64,000 nt of DNA, taken from Cyanophora paradoxa (lineage: Eukaryota > Glaucocystophyceae > Cyanophorales > Cyanophoraceae). This document shows positions 8,872-20,300 of this stretch, in pieces (position 1 is the stretch's first letter; each line of letters begins with the position of its first letter). The position numbers and the translations under genes are program-made. The stretch spans positions 62,001 to 126,000 of the forward strand of contig QPMI01000230.1 of assembly GCA_004431415.1 (NCBI GenBank), in the 5' to 3' direction. The notes beneath the pieces were generated by a model. That model searched no databases and was not told the origin of the DNA. It worked only from the letters and a program-made list of their open reading frames with translations.

Positions 8872-11846
8872 CTAGCCTGGACTGCAACTGCGCACTGCAG
8901 CTGCGGGCGGAGGGGGCAGCCCGTCCACGAGCTGCCGCAGCCGAGCCGCCTCCTCCCGCGCCTCCGCCGCCTCCGCCCGCGCCGCCGCCGCCTCCTCTTC
9001 CATCCGCCCCGCGGCGGCGGCGGCGGCACGCCGGCGGGCGACGAGGACGGAGAGGGAGGCGGCGGCGGCGGCGCGGCGGGCGGCCTCGGCCACGCGGGGC
9101 CGGCGAAGGCGGAGGCGAAGGCGGCGCGGCAGGCGCGGGCGGCGTCGTCGAGGGCCGGGGCCATCCCCGCCGCCAGCAGCGGGCCGGCGACGGCCGCCCG
9201 GCGACCCAGCCCGCCACCGGCACCTCCCGCTCCTCCACCTGCGATCGAGCGGCGAGGGCTCAGGGCCGGACGGGGGCGGGTTGGAGGGGGCGCGCGCCTC
9301 GTCGCGGACGCCGTGAACGGGCCGCGAGCGGCGCTCCCAGCGGATGGCGGCCCCGGGCCGTCCTGCACGGGCACCCGTACCCCTCCTCCGCCCCCTCGAA
9401 GCGCCGCGGTACGCACACGCCCCGCCGCTCCGCCCGCACCTCCACCCGCCCCGCCTCCACCACCGCCCCGGGGCCGCCCCCGCCGCCGCCGCCCAGAGCT
9501 CGTCCAGCGCCCCTCGAGCCACGCCGCCGCCGCCTCCTCCGCCGCCTCCGCCGCCGCCGCCCGGCGGCCACCGCCACGTCGCAGGAGCCGAGCGCGGAGA
9601 GGGCGCCCTCGCCGAGCAGCGCCCCGAAGCGCGCGGCCGCCCGTGCGCGAGCCGCCGCAGCGCGGACCGTGCGAAGCCGGCGGCCTCGCGCCCCGCCGCC
9701 TCCGCCGCGGCCTCCGCCTCGTCCGCGTGGGCGGCGGCCGCCCCGCCGTCTCCGCGCGCGCCCGCAGCGCCCCAAGCGTCCAGGAGGCCGCCGCCTCCGC
9801 CGCGTCGAAGTCGGCCACCGTCTCGCGGCTCCCGAGGGGCCCGCGAGCAGCGCCTCCCGCGCGGCCCGCGAGCGGCCGGCGTCGCCCGCCGCCGCCGCCG
9901 CCGCCGCCTCCGCGACCGCCTCCGCGTGCGCCCGCAGCGCCGCCTCGAGCCCTCCTCGCTCGCCGCCCAGAGCGCGTCCTCCTCCGCGCTCCACGCCCGC
10001 ACCGCCGCCGGCCCCCCCGCCCCGCCTCCTCCTCCTCCCCTGCGGCGCCCCGCATCAGAGTCCGATCCGATCCAGGGCGGAGAGCGTCGTCCTCCGGGGG
10101 CGGACCGTACAGGGCGGCAGCCTCGGCCGCCATCGCCTCCGCCCCGGCGGCGAGCTCCTCCGCCCGCTCCGCCAGCGCCGCGCCCAGCAGCTCGACCGCC
10201 TGCGGCAGGCGGGGGCGAGTGAGGCGCAGGGGCGGGGCGGGCCGTGGCGGGCGGCGCGGGCGCGGGGGCGCGCCTCGGCGAGCGGGGCGAAGGCGGAGCG
10301 GAGGGCGCCAAGGACGGCCTCCCGCACCAGCGCCTCGTTCCGCACGACGGCCGCCACCAGCCGCCCTCCACCCCCGCCAGCCCGCTCTGCACGCCCCGCC
10401 CGTCAGCGGTCGCCCCGCCGCCGCTGCGGCGCGCCCTTCGCGGGCGGCTGCACCTCGGCGAGGGCGCGCTCGGTGTAGGCGCGGCGCTCCGGGGCCGGCG
10501 CCTGCGCCCAGTCCTCCCCGAAGCGCTCCGAGAGGAGCTCCTCCTCCTCCGCGGCGCTCGCCTCGCCGCGCAGCAGCCGCCGCGCCAGCAGCGCCCTCCG
10601 CCCCGCCACGCACGCCACCGCCCCCTCCGCCACCTCCGCCTGCCGCCCCGCCCAGCCCCGTCGGCAAAAGCAGCGCAGACGAATGGCGCTACGGATCGCA
10701 CCCCGGCCTCCGCCATCGCCGTCCGCGCGACGCGCGCCGGCACGTCCGCCGGGTCGAGGGCCCCGCCCTCCGCCGGGCGGTACTGGTCGACCTGCGGCGG
10801 GTGCGTCAGGCGGCGCGGCGGCAACGGCGAAAGCCGGCCCCGCGCGCCTTGTTCACGACGACGAGGAGGCGGTCCGTGAGGTCGGGGCGGCCGCGGAGTA
10901 GCTCCCCGAGCCTCACGTATGCCTCCGCGTTCGCCAGGTCCGTGTAAGAGAGCACGAACAGAACGACGTCGCTCCGCGCCCCCGCCCCCGCCGTCTCCTC
11001 CGCCAGGTGCCCCGCCCCCGCCTCCCCGACGCCTGCCGCCCCGCCGCGGCGCCCGGCCCGCGTCAGCACCGCCCCGCCGAGCGATCGAGCGCCGGCTGCG
11101 CGCGCGGCCGCACCGGCACAGTCGAGGAGCTGGAAGCGCACGCCGGGAGCCTGGGCGCTCCCCGCCGCCGCGAAGCGGATGCTCGCCTCCACGCGCAGCT
11201 CCATCTCTGCGGCCCGCATCACGCGCCCGCCCGCCCCGAGCGGCGCACGGGCGGTCCCGACGTCGACCCACGCACCGCGCATTTCCTTCGCCTTCTGCCC
11301 CGTTCGATCAGCGCGGGCCTCCTCCGACGCATCCCGCAGCCGCTTGTAGATCGAAGGAGCCCCGCTCTCGAGCACGACGCGCGCGCCGCGTCGCAGGCCC
11401 GTCAGGACGGGCGGTCCCGCCCGCTCGACGTGCTCTACCGCCGTCGGTACCGCCGACTCCGACTGCGGCACCCTGCGAGCCTCGTCTCAGGCGTCGAGCC
11501 AACTGGCGCAGCGCGCGGCGGCGTCCCGAGCGGCGCGAACGCACGCGGGTAGGACGACGGTGCCGACGAACGCGTTGCAGAGGGTCGACTTTCCGACATT
11601 CGTGGCGCCGAGGACGATAACTCGGAGGTGCCGCAGCCCGCCCGCCAGCTCCTCCGCGCGGGCGAGGGCTTCTAAGGCACGAGCGAGCGCATCCTGAGCC
11701 CAGCGCGCGGTGTCCTCGAAGACGCCTCTGAGAGCTCTACATCCGCTGCAGATCCGTATTAGGCGAGCGGGGCCACTCGCAGGCGACGTATCTCGCCACA
11801 GCGCGAATTCCACTAGGCTTTCCAGCGCTCCAGCCTCGCACTGCAT
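8872..11846 (-). CDS. dynamin-like large GTPase
   Basis: The ATG at 11846 starts MQCEAGALESLVEFALW. The GTPase motifs are visible in order. G1 is VIVLGATNVGKSTLCNAF near 11620-11567; an intron then joins LPA to VPQSESAVPTAV, where the downstream Thr fits G2. G3 is LLDCAG in VRFQLLDCAGAAARA near 11120. The motif VVLFVLSYTDLANAEAYV precedes G4, which is VVVNK/VDQ, split by a GC-AG intron (10847-10792). The ES...PTAV pattern after the P-loop and the size of the G domain fit the dynamin/BDLP superfamily, which remodels membranes by GTP-driven assembly. The remaining two thirds are alanine-rich helical sequence (AVELLGAALAERAEELAAG; last exon EEEAAAARAEAAEAREEAA) ending at TAG 8874-8872. I see no PH or GED domain and no clear membrane segment. 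Exon edges in the helical part are uncertain. Confidence 0.72.
10792..10847 (-). other. GC-AG intron inside the G4 motif
   Basis: This 56 nt intron has donor AAG|GCGCGC, CTGAC branch word and acceptor CGCAG. Removing it rebuilds NKVDQ, the nucleotide-specificity motif NKxD, which confirms the GC donor. Confidence 0.85.
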
Positions 11847-12522
11847 CGGCGGTCTCTAGCGCAGCCGAGCACGACGGGCAGCTAAGTTGCGCTGCCTGGA
11901 TGTCGGGGCTCTGAACGCTCCGACCTGAACCGGGGCTCTCGATCTGAACGCTGCTGTGCCGCAGAGTCCGAGCGCAGCAGGACCGAGCCCGCGGCGAAGG
12001 CTTCGCTCGACCACCAGCTGCGCATGCATGGCCAGCTGACTAGGTGAAGTGACCCGCTGCAGAAAAGCAGGTTGTCTGACCGAAAAGGGGTACGCGGGCG
12101 AGGCTAGCCGTAGAGCCGGCAGCCAGCCTCAGCTGAGCTAGGGGAGCGGTCAGCGCGGGCCTGCGCATGCAGCTGCCACTCAGAGCCAGCTGGCCAGTAC
12201 TAGTACCAGCTAAGCACTAGTGCTCTTTCTGCCAGGCTGCTTCCATATTGATTGTACATGTGCGCTCCTGAGAGGGCCGCGCGTATGCACGCATGCGCAT
12301 TTCACTAGTACTACGTATACCGTAGTAGGAGCGCTATAGCTAGCCCCGCGGCCGCCCCGGGATCCTGTAATTAGATCTAGAGCATGTGGCCGCCGGGGCG
12401 CGGCTCGAGGGCGCGCCCCGCGCCGCCTCCCGCCGCCGGCCCCTCCAGCCCCGCGATCCGCACCCCCGGCAGAGCGCGCCTGCGCCGCGCTCCGTCAGAG
12501 GAAGGGGAAGCAAAGAAGGAAG
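11847..12522. other. gene-free spacer
   Basis: No gene is seen. The right half is AT-richer and rich in overlapping palindromes (ACTAGTACTACGTATAC, GCATGCGCAT, GCTATAGCTAGC), like the other spacers. Confidence 0.55.
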
Positions 12523-14368
12523 CTAGAGGAATTCGAGGGGAGTGGGGCCGCCGGGCACCGGATGAACTCGCGCGTGCGCCGGCCGACGTGCCGCGCGGCG
12601 CGCCCGTCGAACTCGACCTGAGGGGCGCGGCCTCAGATCAGATCCGATCTGATCTGAGACGCGGACCGTCCGGAGGCGCGAGAGGGCGTACACGTCCTGC
12701 GGACGGGGGTACAGGAGGCTCAGAGCGAAGAAAGTGGGACGGGGGTACGGGGGGCCTAGGCGCGCCTCGAGGTCGCCGGAGTCGCCGAAGAAGGGGGCGG
12801 CCCCTCCCACGAAGCGCAGCGCCCGCAGCGAGGGGCACGTCCCCACCAGGCGCCGCACCTGAGCATGGAGGGGGGGGAGGGGGGTGTACGGTCGTGGGTA
12901 GGCGGCGCGGTGGCAAGCGGTCTCGCGCGCGCACGAAGTTGTAGGGGGTAGGGTGAAGGGTGCACTCGCGCAGGCGCGACCAGCAGCTCAGATCCTCCTT
13001 CGAGAGCTTGGGGGGTACAGGGTGAGAAAGAGTACGTCTTGAGGGGGAACGGGGTGGGGGGTACCTGGAATGCGACCTCTTCGCACTGGAGCTCGAGGGT
13101 CTGGGGGGCGAGGTCGGGGTCGAAACGGGGCCGGCGTGGACTCGAGCCGGGGCGGGGCGGGGCCGGGGCCGCACCTCGAGGTCGGCCAGCTGCAGCAGCG
13201 CGGCGGCGAGGCTCGCGCTGCGCTCCCGTCGGCGGGGGCACGGCGCGCGGGGTCGCGGGAGCGGGGGCCCGGACCTGCGGTGGTCGGAGCGGGCGGCGAG
13301 GTGGCGGATGCGGGGGCAGGCGGCGAGGGGCGCGGCGTCGGCGCCGCGGGCGAGGCGGATGTCGAGGGCGGTGAGGGCGGGGAGGCGGGGCAGGGCGGCC
13401 AGGCCGCGCAGCTCGAAGCCGAGGGCGAGGGAGGCGAGGGCGGGGAGGCCGGCGAGGGGCTCCAGGTCCGGCCCCCGCGCCCCGCCGAGGAGGCCGCCCC
13501 GAGGCCGGCGAGACGAGGGCGAGGGAGAGGGCGGCGAGGCGCGGGGCGGCGCAGGCGGCGGCGAGGGCGGGGCCCGCGCCCTCCGCCCGCACCGCCGCCG
13601 CGCACGCCGAGAGCGCCGTCAGGCACGGCAGGGCGCCGACGAGGGCCCGCAGGGAGGCCGCCGAGAGGGCACGCCGGGCAGGCTCAGCGCCCGCAGGCCG
13701 GCGGGAGGGGCGGGGGGGCGCGGGGGGCGGGAGGCGGGGCGAGGGCGCGGGTGGCGGCGGGGGCACGTGGACGGCGAGGATGCGGAGGGCGGGGAAGGAG
13801 GCGGCGAGCTCGGCGAGCCCGCGAAGGGCGGGCAGGCGGCGCCGGGCGCGGGCCCGCCGGCGGAGAGCTCGATCTCCAGGGACTCGAGCGAGGCGCCGGC
13901 GGCGGCCGCGAGGCGCCGGAGCGCGTCAGACGGGCGCTCGAGCGCGGTGGAGAGGAGCGCGAGGCGGCGGATGGCCCCCGCCGGCGCCCGCCCCGCCAGC
14001 CGTCCCGCGTCGCCGTCCGTCGCGCCGCCCGCGACGACGCAGCGCCACAGCGCCGCTTCCGCCCGCCGCAGCGCGTCGCGGAAGCGCCGGCAGACGCCCG
14101 CCAGCGCCGGCCAGAGCGCCGCGAGGCTGCGCAGGTTCGTCTCGGGCCCCGCGTCCTCCGCTGGCCCCGGGAGGCCGGCGGCGTACAGCGGGCGCCGAGG
14201 AGCCGCCCGTCGCATGCACGCGACGAGCACCTCCGCCAGCAGCTCGTCGGGCAGCGCGAGGATTCCGCTAGCTGGGGCGAATAGCGAACCCGTGTCCGGC
14301 GTGCCCGCATCGTTCGCCTGCGCAGCTGAATCCGCCCGGGCGCGCTTCGCACGGCGCTCAGTCTGCAT
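12523..14368 (-). CDS. F-box / leucine-rich repeat protein
   Basis: The ATG at 14368 starts MQTERRAKRARADSAAQAN. The F-box is uninterrupted: ILALPDELLAEVLVACMRR followed by LAGVCRRFRDAL and ALWRCVV. F-box proteins recruit targets to SCF ubiquitin ligases through Skp1. Degenerate leucine-rich repeats follow over several short exons: LRRLAAAAGASLESLEIEL, LRALSLPG, LPCLTALSACAAAVRAEG, CAAPRLAALSLALVS, CPSLRALRFVGGAAPFFG. The last exon, after an intron starting GTACCCCC, reads DVYALSRLRTVRVSDQ and ends at 12523. The substrate is unknown. Unlike three other F-box genes here, no intron splits the LPDE motif. Repeat number depends on exon edges I could not prove. Confidence 0.72.
12632..12658. repeat. 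27-bp near-perfect palindrome in last exon of the F-box/LRR gene
   Basis: Twelve-base arms (CTCAGATCAGAT and its reverse complement) flank CCG, inside the coding end of the F-box/LRR gene. Confidence 0.9.
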
Positions 14369-14469
14369 GCAGGGTGCTGCCGCGTGCTCGATTCAAGCGC
14401 GTACCCCCAGACTTCACCTGACCCGCGACCGCAGCTTCAGCCACCACCGTGGCACCCGCGCCGCGAGCG

Positions 14470-14715
14470 ATGGCAAGCGATCCGATGCAGCTTCTCCCAC
14501 TGGAAGAGCTGGTCGCCAGATTTCTGAACCCGCAGCAGAAGGAAGCGTTCATGAAGCTGGAGCCCGAAGCGCGCCTGAACTTCTGCAACAGGCTCCTGGA
14601 CAACAATCCGCGACTGCGTCGGATGTATCGAGACAAGTTAGCTGGGATGACGAGTGCAAGCGAGTCGCCGACGACGTCGGACACGTACATCGAGCGGCCA
14701 GCTGCGGGGCGATGA
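14470..14715 (+). CDS. small hypothetical protein
   Basis: This is a single open exon of 81 codons from the ATG at 14470 to TGA 14713-14715: MASDPMQLLPLEELVARFLN onward to RPAAGR. The middle (PQQKEAFMKLEPEARLNFC, LLDNNPRLRRMYRDKLAGM) is predicted helical, with balanced charge and a composition unlike the Arg/Ala-rich chance frames of this region, which argues that it is real. It is divergent from the F-box/LRR gene with about 100 bp between starts, so the two may share a promoter. No family was recognised and no signal peptide or membrane segment is seen. It could be one exon of a longer gene. Confidence 0.5.
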   Translation: MASDPMQLLPLEELVARFLNPQQKEAFMKLEPEARLNFCNRLLDNNPRLRRMYRDKLAGMTSASESPTTSDTYIERPAAGR

Positions 14716-14946
14716 CCGATATATATATGTATCATGTGAGCTCGGATCGGCTGGGGTGAATGCGAATGCGCACGTGCACGTTCGAATTCACATGCACGTG
14801 CACGTGTGGTGCACGTGTGATGCGCCCCCAACTCTCATGATATCGATCGGTCTGTTGTGCGTCAAATAATTATAACTTATTCATAGTAAAACAAGTAACT
14901 GCCGGCATGAAGTCCGGCCCCTCAAGCCCCGGCGGGGCCGGGCCCC

Positions 14947-17096
14947 CTAGAGCCGGCTGGTGTCGAGGTCCCAGTCGGATGCGGGCCCCGGCCCCAGGAG
15001 CGGCGACCCGCCCTCCGCCGCCTCCGCCTCCGCAGCGGGGTCTCGGGCCCCCCGCGGGGCCGCCTGGGGCCAGGCGCGGAGCGCGGAGGCGGCGCAGGCG
15101 AGGGCGCCGAGGGCGGCGGCGGAGCTGGCGAAGAAGGGGAGGCCGAGGGGCGCGGGGGTGCCCTTGGCGGCGGCGAAGAGCTTGCCGGCGAGGGGCGGCC
15201 CGAGGACGCGGGAGATGGTCCCGAGGGAGCCCAGCGCCCCGTTCAGCGCCCCCTGCTCCCGCGCCTCGTACAGCCCCGCCTGCCCGCGCGGCCCCGCCGT
15301 CAGCCTCTCGCGGGGGCGGGGCGGGGCGGGGCGGTGTCGCCTGGAGGGAGCGGAGGAGGGTGAGGTCCATGAGGGAGGGGAGAGAGACCGCCAGCGCGAG
15401 GTACGCGTGCCACGTCCTCCCCACCAGGCCCTGGGGGGGAGGGGAGGAGGGGGGTGGGGGGGTCGCAGGGGGTACGCGCAAGGGAGGGGCGGGGGCGCGG
15501 ACGAGGAGGAGCCAGCGGAGGGCGCAGAGGGCGAGGGCGGCGAGGAGGGCGCGCCGCTCCCCGAGGGCCCCCGTCGCCCGCCGCAGCAGCAGCCCCTGCG
15601 GGGGTACCGGTCGGCAGGGGCGCCCCGGCGCAGAGGCGCTTCTGGGAGGGAAGTACGAGTGCGAGGCAGGACGCGAGGCCGAAGCAGGCGAGGAAGGCGC
15701 CGTGCCGCGGCTGGTCCCACCCGAGCCTGCGCCCGCTCAATCGTGGGACCAAAACGGGGCAAATGAATTGGACCGGGGGGCGGCGGGAGGGACGGGGTAC
15801 GCGCACCGCTCCGTGGCGAAGAGGATCCAAACGTTGTAGGATCCCTGCGCCAGGGACACCAGGAAGAAGCACGCCGTGAGGAACCTGGGGGGTACGGCAT
15901 CAGGTGGGGCCGGAGGCAAGGTGATGGGGGTACATCACGGGATCGGCGCACGAGACGGGGGTCGAGCGGAAGAGGAGGGCGAGGGGCCGGAAGGGGCTGG
16001 CGTCTCTGAGGGAGAGGGGGGCACGGGCCGCCCCGTCCCGCTTCGCGTCCTGCGGGGGGTAGGTGAATCCAGGAAGGAAAGCGCACGGGGGGGCGGAGCG
16101 GGGGTACGTGGAGGGTGGGCCGCGCCTGGGCGGGCTCGGGGAGGAAGCGGGCGGCGAAGGCGGCCGCCGCGGCGACGGTCACGGCGGCGGCGACGAACGG
16201 CAGCCGCAGCGAGCGGGCCCCCAGCGCCCCCCCGATGGCCTGCCCGCCGGGGGCGGTGTGGGAGGAGGGCGCAGGGGGAGGGGGCTGGGCGGGGGCGCGC
16301 GCACCGGCCCGACGACGAAGCCGGCGCCGAAGCAGATGCCCACGAGCGCGTACTCCCCCGAGAGCTGCCCCTCCCGGTACCCCTCCCCCGCGGGGGACGC
16401 CCCGCCCCGCTCGCGCTCCGCCTCCCGCGCCGCGCTCGCGCTCAGGTCGCCGAGGTACCTGCACCGAGGTCGGGGGCACGCGAGCGGTCGGGCCGGGGTG
16501 GGCGGGGAGGGGGTACGGACGCGTAGGCGAGCTCGACGAAGGCGCCGGTGGCGCCCGAGGCGAGGAAGCCGGCGAGGAGGAGGGCCGGCGTGCCGAAGCT
16601 CTCCAGCAGGAAGCCGCAGGCCGAGCCGCACAGGCTCAGGACCATGAACGGCTTCCGGCGGCCCGCGCGGTCTGCCGCGCCGCGCGCGCCGCGTCGACGT
16701 CGACGTCGGGCGCGCGGGGCGCGGAGGCGCGGCGCACCGCTGAGCTGCCCGAAGAGCGGTTTAGCGAAGAACTCGAGCGCGTTCTGGACCGCGATGAGGA
16801 GGCCCGTCTGCGCCCCGCGCGTCCACGCCGGTCAGCCCGGTCGGCTCGGCGCGCGCAGAGAGCGGGCAGAAGCCGCACGGCGACCGAGGCGTCCGCTGCG
16901 TCGCCTCCGACCGCCCGCTGGACCAGCGGCGCTAGGGAGGTCACTGTACAGCTTGTGGACGCGCAGTCAAATGTGCAGTCAAAGCCTTGCAGCGGAAGAG
17001 GAAGAGGCCTATGAGTGGAAGACGAGCGCACCCGAGGCTGAACAGGAACGCGAAGAGGACGACGCCGAGACGCGCGCGCGGCGACAGTGTCTCCAT
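14947..17096 (-). CDS. MFS transporter (TetA/MFSD14-like)
   Basis: The ATG at 17096 begins METLSPRARLG, followed at once by a membrane helix (VVLFAFLFSLGCARLPLIGL). The next helix region reads TGLLIAVQNALEFFAKPLFG. Across an intron it continues QLS/DRAGRRKP, the MFS motif A (G-x-L-x-D-R-x-G-R-R) in the loop between helices 2 and 3. Further helices include MVLSLCGSACGFLLESFG, TPALLLAGFLASGATGAF, EYALVGICFGAGFVVGPV, LTACFFLVSLAQGSYNVWIL, HGAFLACFGLASCLALVL and LGLPFFASSAAALGALAC. The segment EQGALNGALGSLGTISRVLG resembles TetA/MFSD14 members. It should be a 12-helix secondary transporter; the substrate is unknown. The stop is at 14947-14949 after WDLDTSRL. Introns often begin GTACCCC on the coding strand. 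Confidence 0.8.
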
Positions 17097-17379
17097 CGCG
17101 CGCGGCCGGCCCGCGCGCGTGGACGCCGTGGGCGCTTTCCGGCCGTCGGTTCTGGTGCTGAGCTTAAACGGGCTAGATTGACTGTTGAGATGTAAGGGCG
17201 CGACCAGACGCGTGCAGGCAGCCCCCGCTAGAACCGGCACCGTGTCGTGAGGGGTACGACAAAAGCCACACGAGCCGACTTGGCGCGAGGGCTGTATTGA
17301 GCGTACTTCGGCAGCAAATCAATCACGTGAGCATCGGGCGAGCCGGTGTAGAGGTCAGCCCGGACGCGGGCGCCCTACA
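17097..17379. promoter_or_regulatory. divergent spacer, MFS gene / coiled-coil gene
   Basis: These 283 bp lie between two divergent starts and should carry both promoters. No specific element was recognised. Confidence 0.35.
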
Positions 17380-20300
17380 ATGTCGAGCCTCGTCGTCGAG
17401 GACCTTGTGTCGGGGCTTTCTGAATGGCGTAACATACAGGAGATCGTGCGCATGGTGAGTTGCTTGCTCTCTGCACACCCGACGCCACCCGCCCCGCCAA
17501 ATTCAAACTTGCGGCTCACACACCGTTCGCCCGGGGCGCCGCAGACCTTCAACGCGCTTCACGGTGTGCATGCGCCTAGATGCACGCAGGGTTTCGAAGC
17601 AGGCGTTCCCGAAGCTGACTCGGCCGCCCGCTCCCGCCGCAGACGTCGTGAAGGCACAGGGGGAGGCCATCAAGTCGCTGGAGGGGCAAGTGCGCGAGCT
17701 TCAGACGTCGGCGATGGAGAAAGCATCTCGCTCGGAGCTCAACTCGGCGCTCCGGAACAAGGCGCGCTGGGCTGCCGCCCGCCAGCACGGTTTGGGCCGC
17801 TGAGGGCTCGCCCCTTGCGCAGGCAAACATACCGGACGTCAACAGGAGCATAATGGAGCTGGAGAGGCTGCTCGACACCAAGGCAGAGACCTCGGCTGTG
17901 CGGGAGCTAGTCGACAAGAAGTTCAAGGCGGCAACGAAGGAGCTCGAGCGCGCGGGTGGGGACAGGGCCTCGAAGGCGCGCCCGCCTTAGCTAGGAGCGC
18001 CGCGAGCGCCGCGCGCGGGGCGAGCGGGCCGGCAGGCGGAGTTCGACAACTTCGCGGCGCTGGTGAAGGAGGACATCCGGCAGGCGCACCGCTCGCTGGT
18101 GGACATGGACAGGAAGCTGGAGGGCAAGGCGGACCAGGACTACCTGGCGGCGCACTTCGCCTCGAAGGCGGAGGTCGCGGCGCTGCAGACGCTCGTCGCG
18201 CAGGCCGACGAGGCCCGCGCCTTCGAGAAGTCCCTCGACACGAAGGCGAGCAAGAGCGAGCTCAACGGCGCCATCAGCAGCTTCATGCAGGAGATGTCCG
18301 AGGTCGGCGGCCGGCGCGCCGCGGCGCCGCGGTTGCGTGCTGAGGCCGCCGGCGGGGGCGGGCAGGTGACGCGGACGGTGTCGGAGATGATGCGGGAGCT
18401 GTCGGAGAAGGCGGACACGACGTTCGTGGCGGCGCAGCTCGAGAAGCGCGTCTCCAAGGCCGAGCTGCAGGCCACCCTCCGCGCCAACCTCGAGGAGGTC
18501 CAGGTCCGCCCCATCTCCCTTCCTTCCTTTCCTTTCCTTTCTTTTCGGTCCGACGCTCGTCGGGCCCCGTCCAGGGCGCCGTGGATCGGCAGGACCACGC
18601 CGTGAAGGGCTTGCGGCTGGACCTGGAGTCGAAGCTGGCGGGCCTGCAGGACGCGCTCGCGAGCAAGGCCGGCAAGCAGGCCGTCGAGAACGCCCTGCAC
18701 AGCAAGGCCAGCCGCTCCCAGGTCCGCTCCCCGCTCTCTCTTCTTCTCCCTCCTCTCTGCGCCGACGGGCGGCGGGCAGCTGGAGGAGGCGGTGACGCGC
18801 CTGGAGACGGGCCTGGCGCGCAAGGCGGACAAGGACGAGGTGCGCCGGCGCCGGGCCCCCGCGGCTGGGCCGCCGGGCCGCCTCAGAGGCGCGCTGGGGT
18901 GCAGGTGCAGTCGGCAACGCTGGAGGCGCGGCGGGAGCTGGAGCTCTTCGCGACGCGGGCGGAGGTGGAGGCCAAGTTCGCCGCCGGCGACCAGAAGCTC
19001 GACGCCCGCGCCGCCGCCGCAGCCCGCCAGGCGCCCCCGCCCTGCCCCGCCCCCCCGCATCCCGCCCGGCGGTCTCCTTACCCTCCTCTCTCCTGCGCGG
19101 CAGCTACGGACGGAGGTCGAGGGGCGCATCGATTCGATCCAGGAGGTCCGTTCGGGGTACTCCGGCCCGGGGCTGTACCCCGCCTGACGCGGGGCCCCCA
19201 GGTCCTCGATGCGAAGGCGTCGGCGGCGGAAGTCCGCGCGGCCACCTCCTCCAAGGCGCGCCCCGCGCCCCCGCAGCCCCGTACCCCCATCCTGACCCGC
19301 TCGCGTACCCAGGCGGACAAGAACGAGGTCGCTGCGCTGCGGCAGGCGGTCGAGCAGCTCGACCGCATTGTCGAGCGCAAGGCGGGCGTACCCCTCCGGT
19401 CGATGCCGTACCCCCCGTCTGATGGTGTACCCCTCAGGCGAACCTGGACGAGCTGCACGCCGCGCTGGAGGGCAAGGCCGACACGAAGGACCTGATCCAG
19501 AAGATCAACACGCAGGTTCGAGCCCCGGCTGGGCGATGCCAGGCCGCCTGCCTCACGGCGGGGCAGGACGTGTTTGAGCTGGTGGACACGAAGGCCGGCA
19601 TCGAGGACGTCAACCGCGTCCTCGCCGAGGCGAGCACCCGCCCGCCCGCCCGCCCGCCCGCCCGCCGGCGCGGCATCGGGCCCGCGCGGGGCTTGTGCGA
19701 CCTCCGGCGCCGCAGGTGAACAAGGAGCTGAACAAGCGGGCGAAGGCGGACGAGATCCAGGAGGTGCAGGTCCGGCTCGGCGACGTCAGCCAGGCGAGCC
19801 GTGCTCCCCGCCCGCCCGCTCACCCCCCGACCGCGCTCACGCCCGCCCCGAAACAGGCGCTCGCCCACATGGCGATGTACGGCCGCTGGATCTGGAAGTC
19901 CGGGAAGACCAAGGTTCGAGCCCCGCCGGACCCTTTCCGGCCGCGCCGGAGCCGAGCGCTCGGGCCGGCGCAGGGACCTGGCGGGGGCGTCCCGTGGAAC
20001 GTGCAGGTGGTGAACACGGCGCCGGACAACTTCCAGTGGGAGAAGGACCGCGTCAACATCCAGGTACCCCGCCGTCGTCTGTCTGCCGCACCCCGCGCCC
20101 CGTGGCGAGCTCCGTCCGCAGCTGGCCGCCCCGGGGCTCTACGAGGTCACCTTCGGCTTCTACGCGCGCAAGAAGCCCACCGTGCAGCTCCTCGTCAACG
20201 GCGACCCGGTACCCCCAACCTACGACCCCTTGTACCAACTTCCTTCACCCACGACCCCTCCTCAGGTGCTCTCGGCGATGAACTCCACGAGCTACGCCGT

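Noticed and set aside
8842..10947. Plus-strand open frame of about 700 codons
   Set aside because: It lies opposite the dynamin-like gene, with Pro/Arg/Ala composition and no domain; the G motifs are on the minus strand.
19513..19535. tRNA-like T-arm
   Set aside because: No acceptor stem, D-arm or anticodon arm could be folded around it; it is an intron start.
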